Positions 44,895 through 55,284 of a DNA stretch of 64,000 bases are shown here, in pieces. This stretch comes from Fluoribacter dumoffii NY 23. GTDB lineage: Bacteria; Pseudomonadota; Gammaproteobacteria; Legionellales; Legionellaceae. Where the stretch lies: NCBI RefSeq assembly GCF_000236165.1, contig NZ_CM001373.1:2299492-2363491 (forward strand), in the 5' to 3' direction. Every line of letters begins with the position of its first letter. Position 1 is the stretch's first letter. The notes below the pieces were generated by a model, which did no database searches, was not told the origin of the DNA, and saw only the letters and a program-made list of their open reading frames with translations. The position numbers and the translations under genes were made by a program.

Positions 44895-46187
44895 ATGAAC
44901 AATATTGGTTTAAATAGTAAAAAAGTATGGGAAGGTTTTTCCAAGTTAACTAAAAAAGAGAAACTTGAAAGGCTAGTTGAAACGGGTTTTTTGGATCCCC
45001 AGTGTGTCGTTGAATTGCAGCATGGAGGAACGATTAAAGAAGAGCTGCTCGAAACATTAATCGAAAATCCAATTGGTTGGTTTGGGATTCCATTAGGAGT
45101 TGCCGTTAATTTTTGTATCGATAAAAAACATTTTATTATTCCAATGGTGATTGAAGAACACTCCGTTATCGCAGGTCTCAGCAAGGCAGCTAAGTTTATT
45201 AACCTTCATGGGGATTTGAGTACCGAAATTTTAGGGAAACATGCTATAGGTCAAATTCAATTTGCATGTCTTCGTGATCCAGTTCGTTTTGAGAAAAAAA
45301 TTAATGAACAGAAAGAGTTTTTTCTCCACCAGGTAAATCAAACAGTTCTCAGTTCCTTAATTAAGCGTGGCGGAGGGGCATCAGACATTATTGTTCGAAC
45401 TATAGAACGGCCCGATAAAAAAATTATGGGTATTTTACATGTATTAATTGATCCAAGTGATGCAATGGGAGCCAATAGAATTAATCAAGCCTGTGAGTTT
45501 TTGCGAGAGCTAATCGAGGCGCACACACATGAAGAAGTAACCATGTGTATCTTATCCAATTTGTCTGATCAAAAAATCACTGCTGCTAATGCAGTAATTT
45601 ATGACATTGATCCAATCTTGGGAAAACGTATTGAAGAGGCCTCGTTATTTGCTCAAATAGACCCTTATCGAGCTGCAACAAATAACAAAGGGGTTATGAA
45701 TGGCATTGATGCGGTATTAATTGCTACAGGTAATGATTGGCGAGCGGTTGAGGCTGGAGTCCATGCCTATGCAGCCAGGAATGGACAATACAGTTCCATC
45801 ACGAAATGGGAAATGCGTGAAGGAAATCTATATGGGCGGCTTGAAGCTCCAATTCAACTGGGAACGGTAGGAGGAGTAACGCAAATTCATCCGATTGCTA
45901 AAATTTGTCTCGGTATACTTGGGATCACTCGGGCAGATGAACTTGCCCGAGTAGTTGCCGCTGTAGGGTTGATACAAAATTTTGCTGCATTAAATGCCCT
46001 CGTTTCTGATGGTATTGTTAATGGCCATATGAAATTACATATAAAAAATTTGGTTTTGTCTGTAGGTGCGCAAAAAGAAGAGATACCTCTTTTAAGTCAA
46101 ATTCTGATAGGAAAATTAGAGCAAACTCATTGTGTTAACGAGACTGATGCACTCGAAATCCTTAAGGAAATAAGACAAAACACTTAG
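44895..46187 (+). CDS. mvaA: HMG-CoA reductase, class II
   Basis: 430 residues, the class II length. It reduces HMG-CoA to mevalonate with NAD(P)H. Motifs: ENPIG at 57-61, PMVIEEHSVIA with the catalytic Glu, IDPSDAMGANRINQ (dinucleotide binding), NNKGVMNGIDAVLIATGNDW with Lys and Asp, GTVGGVT, and the catalytic His in NGHMKLHIKN. It lies 18 bases after the GHMP kinase gene. Confidence 0.93.
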   Translation: MNNIGLNSKKVWEGFSKLTKKEKLERLVETGFLDPQCVVELQHGGTIKEELLETLIENPIGWFGIPLGVAVNFCIDKKHFIIPMVIEEHSVIAGLSKAAKFINLHGDLSTEILGKHAIGQIQFACLRDPVRFEKKINEQKEFFLHQVNQTVLSSLIKRGGGASDIIVRTIERPDKKIMGILHVLIDPSDAMGANRINQACEFLRELIEAHTHEEVTMCILSNLSDQKITAANAVIYDIDPILGKRIEEASLFAQIDPYRAATNNKGVMNGIDAVLIATGNDWRAVEAGVHAYAARNGQYSSITKWEMREGNLYGRLEAPIQLGTVGGVTQIHPIAKICLGILGITRADELARVVAAVGLIQNFAALNALVSDGIVNGHMKLHIKNLVLSVGAQKEEIPLLSQILIGKLEQTHCVNETDALEILKEIRQNT

Positions 46188-46289
46188 GGAGTTTTCGGGA
46201 ATCGCTCCAGTCTTTAGGCGAATAAGATTGGCTTTTCAGCTGCTCTTTGTGTGGTAACAACAAAATGGTTGACAAGGTGGAACAACATT

Positions 46290-47189
46290 ATGAATGCAGA
46301 AATTTATCTTAAGGAATATCAAACACGAATTAATCATTTCCTAAGTAATGGAACCTGTTTATTGCCAGCAGAGAATAAACAACCTGCTGAACTGCATAAA
46401 GCGATGAGATATGCAGTATTAAATGGAGGAAAGCGGATACGTGCAGCTTTAGTATATGCTACAGGAGAAGCACTAGGGGCTGATTTTGATGTGCTAGATC
46501 ACATTGGTTCTGCTATTGAAATGATCCATGCTTTTTCTTTGATACATGATGATTTACCTGCATTAGATAATGATGATCTACGTCGGGGTAAACCTTCATG
46601 CCATAAAGCATTTTCTGAGGCTACTGCTATATTAGCTGGTGACGCGTTACAGACCCTGGCTTTTGAAACTATTGCCAGTTTGGATAAAAATAAAATTGCA
46701 GTTGAGATTGAAATAGAAATGATTCGCCTCCTGGCGCGAGCAATTGGGTCTTTAGGGATGGCTGGAGGGGAAGAGCTTGATATTGAGATGAAAGATAAGG
46801 ATGTAAGTTTAAATGAATTAGAAAATACTTATAAACTAAAAACCGGATATTTACTTACCGCGAGTATTTTACTGGGCGCCCTCGCTGCCAATTGTCATGA
46901 TAAAAATATTTTAAATAATTTACAAAAATTTGGAGATTATATCGGATTAGCATTTCAAATCCATGATGACATTATTGGAATTGAGTCGGATACCCAGACT
47001 TTAGGTAAACATCAAGGTTCGGATCAGGAAAGAAACAAACCTACTTATCCAACCCTGATTGGGATGAGAAAAGCGAAGCAAAAAGAAAACGAAATTTTCA
47101 ATAAAGCCTTAAAACATTTAAACAAAACGGGTATTCCAGTGAATAAATTAGAAGCGATAGCTCGTTATGTGGTAAATAGAAATTTTTAG
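46290..47189 (+). CDS. ispA: Polyprenyl diphosphate synthase (FPP/GGPP type)
   Basis: 299 residues from ATG 46290 (a longer frame opens at 46251). It makes farnesyl or geranylgeranyl diphosphate by trans condensation. First Asp-rich motif HDDLPALDNDDLRRGKPS has the two-residue insertion of bacterial FPP synthases; the second is FQIHDDIIGIESDTQTLGK. NGGKRIRAALVYATGEAL is also typical. It ends the rightward mevalonate set and would feed the cis-prenyltransferase and UbiA-like enzyme. Confidence 0.9.
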   Translation: MNAEIYLKEYQTRINHFLSNGTCLLPAENKQPAELHKAMRYAVLNGGKRIRAALVYATGEALGADFDVLDHIGSAIEMIHAFSLIHDDLPALDNDDLRRGKPSCHKAFSEATAILAGDALQTLAFETIASLDKNKIAVEIEIEMIRLLARAIGSLGMAGGEELDIEMKDKDVSLNELENTYKLKTGYLLTASILLGALAANCHDKNILNNLQKFGDYIGLAFQIHDDIIGIESDTQTLGKHQGSDQERNKPTYPTLIGMRKAKQKENEIFNKALKHLNKTGIPVNKLEAIARYVVNRNF

Positions 47190-47443
47190 AACTGATTCAC
47201 ACTTTTTTACGCAACTCCCAAAGCACTGCACATGAGCTTAACATAAATAAGGGGAATTGCTTAATCTTCGCCAATGGCTTGAGAGTTTATTAAAATGCTC
47301 TGCTTATTTGGGATCCTGTTTGAAATTATCATATGAAGCATCATAAACTAAACTCTGGGCAGGCTTAAATAGCAGTTGGATAATATCTAGAAATCAGAGG
47401 TTGGAATCAAATAGTGACCTTACATTCTCTCAAGACCAAGTGG

Positions 47444-50400
47444 TTATTTTCTATGTTTTTTTTCAGGAAGGTTCTTCCTGCGGCCCTCATGAAACACATA
47501 ATACAAACCAGGCAACACCAGTAAAGTTAAAAATGTAGAAGAAATGATACCCCCTATCACGACTGTTGCTAGCGGTCTTTGTACTTCCGAGCCGGTGCCT
47601 GTAGCAAGCGCCATCGGTACAAACCCTAATGAGGCAACTAATGCAGTCATGAGTACTGGTCTTAGTCGTGCTAGCGACCCCTGCAAGACAGCGTCTTTTA
47701 AATAGAATTTTTTCTGTTCCCGCAATTTATTGATAAAGGTAATCATCACAAGACCATTCAGTACCGCCACACCAGATAAAGCGATAAATCCAACTCCAGC
47801 AGAAATCGACAGAGGAATTCCCCTAATCCATAAAGCGAATACGCCTCCTGTTAAAGCAAGAGGAATTCCTGTAAAAACTAATAGCGCATTTCGTACATTG
47901 CCAAAACTCATAAAGAGTAACAAAAAAATTCCAGCCAAGGTGATGGGAACCACTATTTGCAGTCGTTGAGAAGCAGATTGTAACTGTTCGAACTGCCCCC
48001 CCCAGGCAATCCAATAACCGCTTGGTATTTTGACATTATTCTCAATACGTGCTTTTGCATCGCTAACAAAAGTACTCAGATCACTATTTCGAACATTCGC
48101 TGTGACGACCACACGACGCTTTCCAGTTTCACGGCTTATTTGATTCGGCCCCTCACTCCGAACCATTTTGGCAATCTCGCTTAAGGGAATAAAATGGTGT
48201 TCGCCATCTTTGGAAATAGGAAGTGGTACAAAGACTTGTCGCAATACATCAGGGGCAGTACGTAGCAACTCAGGCAATCGAACCACAATATCAAATCGCT
48301 TATCCCCTTCAAACACCTCCCCACCTTTCTGACCACCAGTAGCAGTAACTAATACATCTTGTACGGTACTTATCTGTAAGCCATAGCGGGCTAGTGTCTT
48401 ACGATCGATTGCAACCGTTAAAAGAGGCAAACCGCTAACTTGCTCTATTTTAACATCCGCAGCACCGGGTACTTTATTTAGCTGGGCACTAATGGCTTCT
48501 GCTGTTTTTAACAACACATCCATATCGTCACCGAATATTTTTACAGCAACATCACTTCGCACCCCTGAAATTAATTCATTAAAACGCATTTGAATAGGCT
48601 GGGTAAACTCATAATTATTTCCAGGGATTTGTTGTACCGCTCTTACAATTTCTTGTACTAATTCTTGTTTGTTTTTGCCAGGACTTGGCCACTCTTTACG
48701 CGGTTTTAAAATAATAAATGTATCTGCAGCATTTGGCGGCATGGGATCGGTTGCCACTTCTGCTGTACCTATTTTTGCAAAAACAGCTTTGACTTCGGGA
48801 AATTGTCTTATTCTTTCTTCAACCATATCCTGCATGAGAATGGATTGCGACAAACTGGTGCCTGGAATACGCATGATTTGCATCGCAATATCGCCTTCAT
48901 CGAGGTTTGGAATAAATTCACCACCTAAATGAAAAGCAATAGGAAGACTAATCAGTACCAACGCCAAAGCAGCCCCTATAATCCGCTTTCGCGCGTGAAA
49001 ACAAATTCGTAATATCTTGCTGTAACCTACTGAAAGAAAGTGCATTAAAGCATTTTCTTTATCTTTAATGGATCCACGCAAGAAAATTGCCACCGAAGCA
49101 GGCACAAAAGTTAATGCAAAAAGCATGGAGGCTAAAAGTGCGATAATTACGGTTTCTGCCATAGGCAAAAACATTTTGCCCTCTACACCAGTTAAGGTAA
49201 GAATGGGTAAATACACTACAGTGATAATAAACACGCCAAAGATACTCGGTCTGATCACCTCGGTTGTGGCATAGAAAATAACTTTTAACCGCTCTTGCAA
49301 ATTTAGGATGCGCTTATTTAGATATTGCTGTTCACCCAGGTGTTTCATGCAGTTCTCAACAATAATGACCGCGCCATCAACAATCAAACCAAAATCAAGT
49401 GCGCCCAGGCTCATCAAATTGGCACTGATTCGATTGGTAACCATGCCGGTTATTGTCAATAACATCGATAAAGGAATTACCATGGCTGTTATGAGTGCTG
49501 CCCGAATGTTACCTAAAAATAAAAATAAAATAACACATACTAATAGCGCGCCCTCCAATAAATTTTTCTTAACCGTATTGATTGTGGCATTCACCAACAA
49601 AGTTCGGTTATAAACCGTAACGGCTTCAACCCCATCAGGAAGTGACTTATTGATTTCTTTCATTTTGGCGGCAACGCGTACCGAAACAGTACGGCTGTTT
49701 TCACCCATCAACATAAATACAGTCCCTAAAACCACTTCCTTTCCATTTTCAGTGGCTGCCCCTGTACGCAATTCCTTACCTAGGCCAACATCCGCCACAT
49801 CCCGGATGTGAATAGGAGTTCCTTCATAACTCGCAATAACAATATTTTCAATATCAGGAATATTATGTACCTGACCTGGTACTCGAATTAAATTTTGTTC
49901 GCCATTCATTTCAATATAGCCTGCGCCCACATTGGCATTATTTCGTTTTAGAGCATCAACGACATCAATTAAACTTAAACGATAACGAACAAGTTTCATG
50001 GGGTCTGGAGTAATATGAAATTGTTTCTCAAAGCCACCTATAGTATTAACCTCAGCAACTCCTTCCACATTACGTAATTGAGGTTTGATAATCCAATCTT
50101 GAATGGTACGAAGCTCTGTTGAATTATAACGTTCACTTGCTGGTACATTAGGTTTATTAGTCACTGTATACATAAAAATTTCACCAAGACCAGTAGAGAT
50201 TGGTCCTAATGTAGTTTCAACTGCAGGAGGCAGTTTATCCTTGATTTCTTGTAAACGTTCATTAATAAGTTGCCTGGCAAAGTAAATATTTGTGCCGTCT
50301 TTAAATACAACCGTGACTTGTGATAAACCATAACGAGATAAAGAACGCGTATAATCGAGGTTTGGCAAGCCGCTCATTGCTACTTCAATTGGAAATGTAA

Positions 50401-50593
50401 TGCGTTGTTCTACTTCAAATGGAGAGTAACCTGAGGCCTCAGTATTAATTTGTACTTGGACGTTAGTAATATCGGGCACTGCATCAATAGGCAAGCGTTG
50501 AAAGTTGTAGATACCCCAAATTGCAATTACCAATGTGAATAAGAGAACAAACCAACGATGCTTTAAAGAAAAACGAATCGTAGTTTCAAGCAT
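47444..50593 (-). CDS. czcA: CzcA-like HME-RND pump (system 3)
   Basis: 1049 residues. TM4 reads LGALDFGLIVDGAVIIVEN, the DFG-x3-D-x6-E signature of pumps for divalent ions (Co, Zn, Cd, Ni). The N-terminus has RLPIDAVPDITNVQVQI and the C-terminus LATVVIGGIISSTFLTLLVLPGLYY. It starts eight bases after the adaptor stop. This is the third complete tripartite metal pump in the window and differs from the other two at TM4, so the metal is probably different. The 250 bases to the isoprenoid genes hold nothing clear. Confidence 0.92.
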   Translation of the reverse strand: MLETTIRFSLKHRWFVLLFTLVIAIWGIYNFQRLPIDAVPDITNVQVQINTEASGYSPFEVEQRITFPIEVAMSGLPNLDYTRSLSRYGLSQVTVVFKDGTNIYFARQLINERLQEIKDKLPPAVETTLGPISTGLGEIFMYTVTNKPNVPASERYNSTELRTIQDWIIKPQLRNVEGVAEVNTIGGFEKQFHITPDPMKLVRYRLSLIDVVDALKRNNANVGAGYIEMNGEQNLIRVPGQVHNIPDIENIVIASYEGTPIHIRDVADVGLGKELRTGAATENGKEVVLGTVFMLMGENSRTVSVRVAAKMKEINKSLPDGVEAVTVYNRTLLVNATINTVKKNLLEGALLVCVILFLFLGNIRAALITAMVIPLSMLLTITGMVTNRISANLMSLGALDFGLIVDGAVIIVENCMKHLGEQQYLNKRILNLQERLKVIFYATTEVIRPSIFGVFIITVVYLPILTLTGVEGKMFLPMAETVIIALLASMLFALTFVPASVAIFLRGSIKDKENALMHFLSVGYSKILRICFHARKRIIGAALALVLISLPIAFHLGGEFIPNLDEGDIAMQIMRIPGTSLSQSILMQDMVEERIRQFPEVKAVFAKIGTAEVATDPMPPNAADTFIILKPRKEWPSPGKNKQELVQEIVRAVQQIPGNNYEFTQPIQMRFNELISGVRSDVAVKIFGDDMDVLLKTAEAISAQLNKVPGAADVKIEQVSGLPLLTVAIDRKTLARYGLQISTVQDVLVTATGGQKGGEVFEGDKRFDIVVRLPELLRTAPDVLRQVFVPLPISKDGEHHFIPLSEIAKMVRSEGPNQISRETGKRRVVVTANVRNSDLSTFVSDAKARIENNVKIPSGYWIAWGGQFEQLQSASQRLQIVVPITLAGIFLLLFMSFGNVRNALLVFTGIPLALTGGVFALWIRGIPLSISAGVGFIALSGVAVLNGLVMITFINKLREQKKFYLKDAVLQGSLARLRPVLMTALVASLGFVPMALATGTGSEVQRPLATVVIGGIISSTFLTLLVLPGLYYVFHEGRRKNLPEKKHRK

Positions 50594-50601
50594 GTTTATC
50601 C

Positions 50602-51837
50602 TTAATCCCCGTGGCTTGCTTCATTTTTACCAAGCTCCGTTTTCATAAAAAAGCTATTTTTACTTACATAGTGCTGGCCCGCATCAAGACCTGAAATCAC
50701 TTCTACCCATTTATTATCTTTTTGTCCTAGGATAATTGGAGTTGCTTCAAAAAAGTTACCCTGCTGTACAAAGAGTACGTCGTGCCCTTCCATCTGTTGT
50801 ATCGCCGAGAGAAGAACAGCAACAGGTACTTTTTTTTCGTTAATAATAATCATTCCATTCACGTACATCCCAGGTAACCAAATTCGTTGATCATTCGCAA
50901 GAACTGCGCGTGCCAAATTGGTCTGGCTGTCTTCAATGCCTAAAGGTGAAATATAAGAAATCGTACTTCTGGACTTTGGTTTTCCTTCGTCTCCAGTCAC
51001 GAAAACTTCCATACCATTTTTCACTAGAGGAGCATCTTTGCGATATAAAGTAAAATCAGCCCATACTGTAGCTAAATTGGCTACTTCATATATCGGTTTC
51101 GTGTTTTGGGCCAGGCCTCCGCTGGTTGCATTTTTTTGCACTATGGTCCCGTTAATAGGGGCTGTAATGGTGTAATTTTGCAAACTCTCATTACTCTCAA
51201 CAGTCATTAATACCTCACCTTGAGTCACCTCATCACCCAAATTTTTGGTCATCGCCTTAATTATCCCTGGGTAACGTGCATAGATGGGCGCTAATGTATC
51301 TTGATTAGGAGTAATTTTACCGAATACTTTCAACCGAGACTTGATGGTTTGACTTTGAGCCACCGCAGTCTGAATATTTGCTGCTTTAAGAACTGCGGGA
51401 GCAATTTTGACCCGACCTTCATAACTTGAGTAACTCCATTTAAATTGCTTTCCTTGAAATTCAAGTTGAATCGCCACATCAAAAGAATGAGGTGCGTGTA
51501 TTACTTGCTCACTTTGTAAAAAATCGTCAGCCCGATTAAAAGTAATCGTCTCTTTTTTTCCATTAAATCGCGTCAGCTCAACTGTCAAATAAAATTTTTC
51601 AGGAGCAGTAAGAGCGCCAGCTTTATACAGATAAGCACGAAAATGTGGGGGCATTGCACGTTCAAAAATAAAAAGTTCGAGCGCTATAGTTTCATCTTTT
51701 AATAAACGTCCACCATGGGGGCCTTTTTCCAAAGTTTCTTTTTGATTTTCTTCATTTGTCCATACAAAAAAAGAACAAATGCTTATTAAAAAAATAATTA
51801 AAAACAAAAAGAAAGGGAAAAACTTTTTGTGTTTCAT
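50602..51837 (-). CDS. czcB: CzcB-like periplasmic adaptor (system 3)
   Basis: 411 residues. After one N-terminal membrane anchor comes KGPHGGRLLKD and a beta-rich domain (about 40-140) typical of CzcB-type adaptors, then the lipoyl/hairpin part (FGKITPNQDTLAPIYARYPG, ITAPINGTIVQKN) and barrel (LPGMYVNGMIII). The GPHGG segment and several His residues may bind the metal. It overlaps the channel gene by four bases. Confidence 0.88.
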   Translation of the reverse strand: MKHKKFFPFFLFLIIFLISICSFFVWTNEENQKETLEKGPHGGRLLKDETIALELFIFERAMPPHFRAYLYKAGALTAPEKFYLTVELTRFNGKKETITFNRADDFLQSEQVIHAPHSFDVAIQLEFQGKQFKWSYSSYEGRVKIAPAVLKAANIQTAVAQSQTIKSRLKVFGKITPNQDTLAPIYARYPGIIKAMTKNLGDEVTQGEVLMTVESNESLQNYTITAPINGTIVQKNATSGGLAQNTKPIYEVANLATVWADFTLYRKDAPLVKNGMEVFVTGDEGKPKSRSTISYISPLGIEDSQTNLARAVLANDQRIWLPGMYVNGMIIINEKKVPVAVLLSAIQQMEGHDVLFVQQGNFFEATPIILGQKDNKWVEVISGLDAGQHYVSKNSFFMKTELGKNEASHGD

Positions 51838-53084
51838 TGAATCTCCTTACCGGATTTAAGCCCCAAAAGACCTGTAAGTTGAATGAGGTTTTTATGATAT
51901 TCAGCATGAGCTTGTTGGTAGTGGCGCTCTTCTTCGAATAAATTGTTTAATGCATTGGATAACTCAACGTAAGTATATCGACCCATTTGATAACCATCTT
52001 GGGCCAACTTTATTGATTTGCGTGCTAAAGGCAGCAAAGTCTTCGTTACTAATTGTGCTTCATAGCGATTTTGCTGAGCCTGCAAAAAGATATTGTATAC
52101 ATTCTGACGGACATCAAGGCGTGCTCCCTGATATTCATGAGCGGTTTGCGTGTATTGGGCTTCCGCAGTCATTATTTTCCCTTGATTGCGATTTGAAACA
52201 GGAACTTCTGCAAAAGCAGAAATCACTGCAGCATTACTCCCGTCATCAGAAAAGTGACGGCCACCCAGCTGAATATTTAAATCAGGCCAAACTGATTTTT
52301 TAACTGCAGTAATAGTTGCTCTTTTTGCCTGGAGTTGTAATTGCATTTGCATCAATCTGGGACTTTGTGGTAGTTTTTTTCTTAAATAAGACCACTTTAA
52401 TGTAATGCCCGGCAGTCCTTTATCTACCAAGGGTTTATCCACTGTTAATCCCTCACCAAGTAAGCGTGCCAGTTTTGCACGTTGCATTAATACTTCGCGT
52501 CCTGCTTTCTTTTCTTGAATTCGTGCATCTCCTAATCGAATTTGTGCCAAACGCAAATCTAACTCAGCTCCCGCACCTGCCTTCACGCGACGATCAATTG
52601 CCGATACAATATTTTGATGCAAGCGAGTTAATTTTTGTGTTACTTGATGCCATTGCCCGGCATAAAGCGCGTCAACATAAGCAATTCCCACCGACATATA
52701 TAAGGTTGCCTTCTGAACATTTATCTGTGCTAAAGAAGCTAAATAGTCCGCATAAGTTGCTTTTTTCAAGTATTGAAGACGTCCACCTAAAGGAATAGGC
52801 TGAGTCATTGAAACCGTGGTTTCTGCCGCTTCATAACTGGAATAACTACCAGAGCCGCCAAAATTCTCCGCCGTTAATGTCAATTGTGGATTGGGATAAA
52901 GACCACTCTGAATAAAATATCCACGCATGGCTTGCGCTTTATCCATTTCTGCCTGAAGCTCTGGATTATTACGGCATGCAATGTCAAAAGCTTGATGAAA
53001 AGTCAAAGAGGATGCATAGGCGATTGCTTCATGCAATATAAGGTTCAATGTAATTGTAATCAATAAATTTATGAAAAAACGCAT
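51834..53084 (-). CDS. czcC: CzcC-like outer-membrane channel (system 3)
   Basis: 416 residues with a signal peptide ending around AIAYA. Outer-membrane efflux protein repeats: FDIACRNNPELQAEMDKAQAMRG, GGLYPNPQL-type segment YPNPQLTLTAENFGG, and QDGYQMGRYTYVELSNALNNLFE. First gene of the CzcCBA-like operon; the likely promoter lies in the 200 bases shared with the divergent amine-oxidase-like gene. Confidence 0.88.
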   Translation of the reverse strand: MRFFINLLITITLNLILHEAIAYASSLTFHQAFDIACRNNPELQAEMDKAQAMRGYFIQSGLYPNPQLTLTAENFGGSGSYSSYEAAETTVSMTQPIPLGGRLQYLKKATYADYLASLAQINVQKATLYMSVGIAYVDALYAGQWHQVTQKLTRLHQNIVSAIDRRVKAGAGAELDLRLAQIRLGDARIQEKKAGREVLMQRAKLARLLGEGLTVDKPLVDKGLPGITLKWSYLRKKLPQSPRLMQMQLQLQAKRATITAVKKSVWPDLNIQLGGRHFSDDGSNAAVISAFAEVPVSNRNQGKIMTAEAQYTQTAHEYQGARLDVRQNVYNIFLQAQQNRYEAQLVTKTLLPLARKSIKLAQDGYQMGRYTYVELSNALNNLFEEERHYQQAHAEYHKNLIQLTGLLGLKSGKEIQ

Positions 53085-53288
53085 TCCCTACCTTCAATCA
53101 TCCCTGTTCTTAACTCATTGTATTAACTCTTACCTCGCATGAATTTGCACGATACAAACTACGTCACTATGGTACCTGATATCCCACTTGAAAAATAGCC
53201 AAAATCTTTGTTGACTTGAATAGCCCCCCTCCATTAATTATGGTAACTTTTAATCTGTTTGCCGATGATTATAGAAAAGGACACTTTC

Positions 53289-54527
53289 TTGAAAAAAAGG
53301 ATTGCTGTAATTGGCTCGGGAATATCCGGTTTAGTGAGTTGCTATCTTTTGAGCAAAGACCACGATGTGTCATTATTTGAAGCCAATGACTATCTTGGTG
53401 GTCATACCCATACAATACCAGTTGTTATGGAAGGAAATTTATACGAGATTGACACCGGTTTTATCGTTTTTAATAAAAAAACATACCCCAATTTCTGTAA
53501 GTTGCTCGAAGAATTAAACGTTGAAATTCAACCTAGTGAAATGAGTTTTAGCTATCGCTCTGATTATATGGGACTTGAATACAGTGGTCATAATTTAAAT
53601 ACACTGTTTTCAGAGCGCAGAAACCTATTTAAATTTGACTTTTACCGCCTGATTAAGGACATTCTTTCATTTAACCACGATGCAAAAAAATTCTTGACTA
53701 GAAATCACGATCTCGAAATAACAATCAATGACTTCTTAACAGAAAATAAATATTCGAAACAGTTTAGGGAGTCCTATCTTATTCCCATGCTCGCTGCGAT
53801 TTGGTCTAAAAATAAAGAGGATACGCTGAATTGCTCTGCTGTCTTTATTTTAAAGTTTTATGAGAATCATGGGCTTCTGGATGTATTTAATCGTCCTCTG
53901 TGGTACGTGATTAAAGGAGGATCAAAAAACTACATCGATCCGATGATTCAAAAGTTTAAGGATCAAATTTACTTAAACGCTAAGGTCGAAAAGATTAAAA
54001 GAGAAAATAATAAGATCACCATACTAACAAATTCCACAGAACATGTATTTGATGCAGTCATTTGTGCAACTCATAGCGATCAAGCTTTGATGATGCTTGA
54101 GAAACCGACACCAGAAGAAATCAACGTCTTGTCCTTAATCAAATATACTGAGAATGAAGTAATACTTCATAGGGACCGAAGTGTCATGCCCAAAAGGACA
54201 AGAGCCTGGGCAAGTTGGAATTACCTCGATAATGAAAGTACGGCTCCCACACTCACTTATTATATGAATCGATTACAATCAATTCATTCAAAACATGATT
54301 TTTTCGTATCGGTTAATCTTGCAGGCGGAATTGCTGAAAATCAAATAATCCAAGCATTTAAATATGCGCACCCCTGTTTGACTGTAAATGCATTAAAAGC
54401 ACAGAAACAAATGAATTTGATTAATGGAGTCAATAGCACCTACTTTGTAGGCAGCTATTGGGGTTATGGTTTCCATGAAGATGGGGTGAATAGTGCAATC
54501 CACACCTGCAAACTAATAGGAAAATAG
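53289..54527 (+). CDS. FAD-dependent amine-oxidase-like protein
   Basis: 412 residues from a TTG with AAGGA seven bases upstream; ATG 53265 is the alternative. The FAD-binding start KKRIAVIGSGISGLVSCYLL is followed by FEANDYLGGHTHTI, and the C-terminal FAD segment FVGSYWGYGFHEDGV. This group is annotated as amine oxidase or NAD/FAD protein. It occurs with DUF1365 and a CFA synthase-like methyltransferase in many proteobacteria, and members are implicated in fatty-acid modification. Substrate not shown by sequence. TTGACT (53211) with TAATTA (53235) could be the promoter. Its stop touches the next gene. Confidence 0.85.
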   Translation: MKKRIAVIGSGISGLVSCYLLSKDHDVSLFEANDYLGGHTHTIPVVMEGNLYEIDTGFIVFNKKTYPNFCKLLEELNVEIQPSEMSFSYRSDYMGLEYSGHNLNTLFSERRNLFKFDFYRLIKDILSFNHDAKKFLTRNHDLEITINDFLTENKYSKQFRESYLIPMLAAIWSKNKEDTLNCSAVFILKFYENHGLLDVFNRPLWYVIKGGSKNYIDPMIQKFKDQIYLNAKVEKIKRENNKITILTNSTEHVFDAVICATHSDQALMMLEKPTPEEINVLSLIKYTENEVILHRDRSVMPKRTRAWASWNYLDNESTAPTLTYYMNRLQSIHSKHDFFVSVNLAGGIAENQIIQAFKYAHPCLTVNALKAQKQMNLINGVNSTYFVGSYWGYGFHEDGVNSAIHTCKLIGK

Positions 54528-55283
54528 ATGATTGAACATCTTATTTTTACTGGACAAGTGAGACATCGTCGTTTCTACCCAAAGCGGCATCAATTTTCAT
54601 ATCACTTATTCATGTTCTGTTTTGACGTATCGAGGATTAGCGATACCTTCAAAGACATCCAACACGTATCCATAGAACAGTTTAATTGGTTTTCATTTAG
54701 ACGAAAATATTATCTTAATGAATCGACTCTACCCCTGGACGAATATGCCCGCCAGTTGGTAATGAGCCGGTATGGAACTTGGCCTAAGGGAAAAATCTAT
54801 TTATTAACCCAATTGAGTTGTCTAGGATATTGCTTTAACCCCATCAGTATTTATTTTATCTTCGATGAAGCGAATCAAAATGTGGACTATTTAATTTTGG
54901 AGGTTACCAATACACCCTGGGGGGAACGTCATAATTATATTCTTAAACATTCAGCCAAACCTAAAAATGATGTCTATTCTTATCAATTTCATAAAGAACT
55001 GCATGTATCCCCCTTCATGTCCATGAATTATACTTATCAACTGAATTTAAAATTAAATAAACAAAAAATAGTTGTTCATATGGAGAATTTTAGTGAGGGA
55101 AAAAAGGATTTTGATGCGACATTAATTTTGGAGGCTCAGAATACTTCGTCATTTAAGAAGGTAGTCTGGAAGTATCCGTTAATGACCTATAAAATTGCGA
55201 CTGCAATTTATTGGCAAGCATTAAAATTATGGATCAAGGGTGTTCCATTTCATGCACATCCAGGCTCAAATAAAAGGACATAA
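54528..55283 (+). CDS. DUF1365 protein
   Basis: 251 residues. Family pattern: RHRRFYPKRHQFSYHLFMFCFDV at the start, LSCLGYCFNPISIYFIFDE, NTPWGERHNYIL, and a C-terminal KIATAIYWQALKLWIKGVPFH. Biochemistry unknown; the gene nearly always lies between the amine-oxidase-like and CFA-like genes, suggesting a shared step in lipid modification. Its start directly follows the amine-oxidase stop and its stop is two bases before the methyltransferase ATG. Confidence 0.87.
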   Translation: MIEHLIFTGQVRHRRFYPKRHQFSYHLFMFCFDVSRISDTFKDIQHVSIEQFNWFSFRRKYYLNESTLPLDEYARQLVMSRYGTWPKGKIYLLTQLSCLGYCFNPISIYFIFDEANQNVDYLILEVTNTPWGERHNYILKHSAKPKNDVYSYQFHKELHVSPFMSMNYTYQLNLKLNKQKIVVHMENFSEGKKDFDATLILEAQNTSSFKKVVWKYPLMTYKIATAIYWQALKLWIKGVPFHAHPGSNKRT

Positions 55284-55284
55284 A

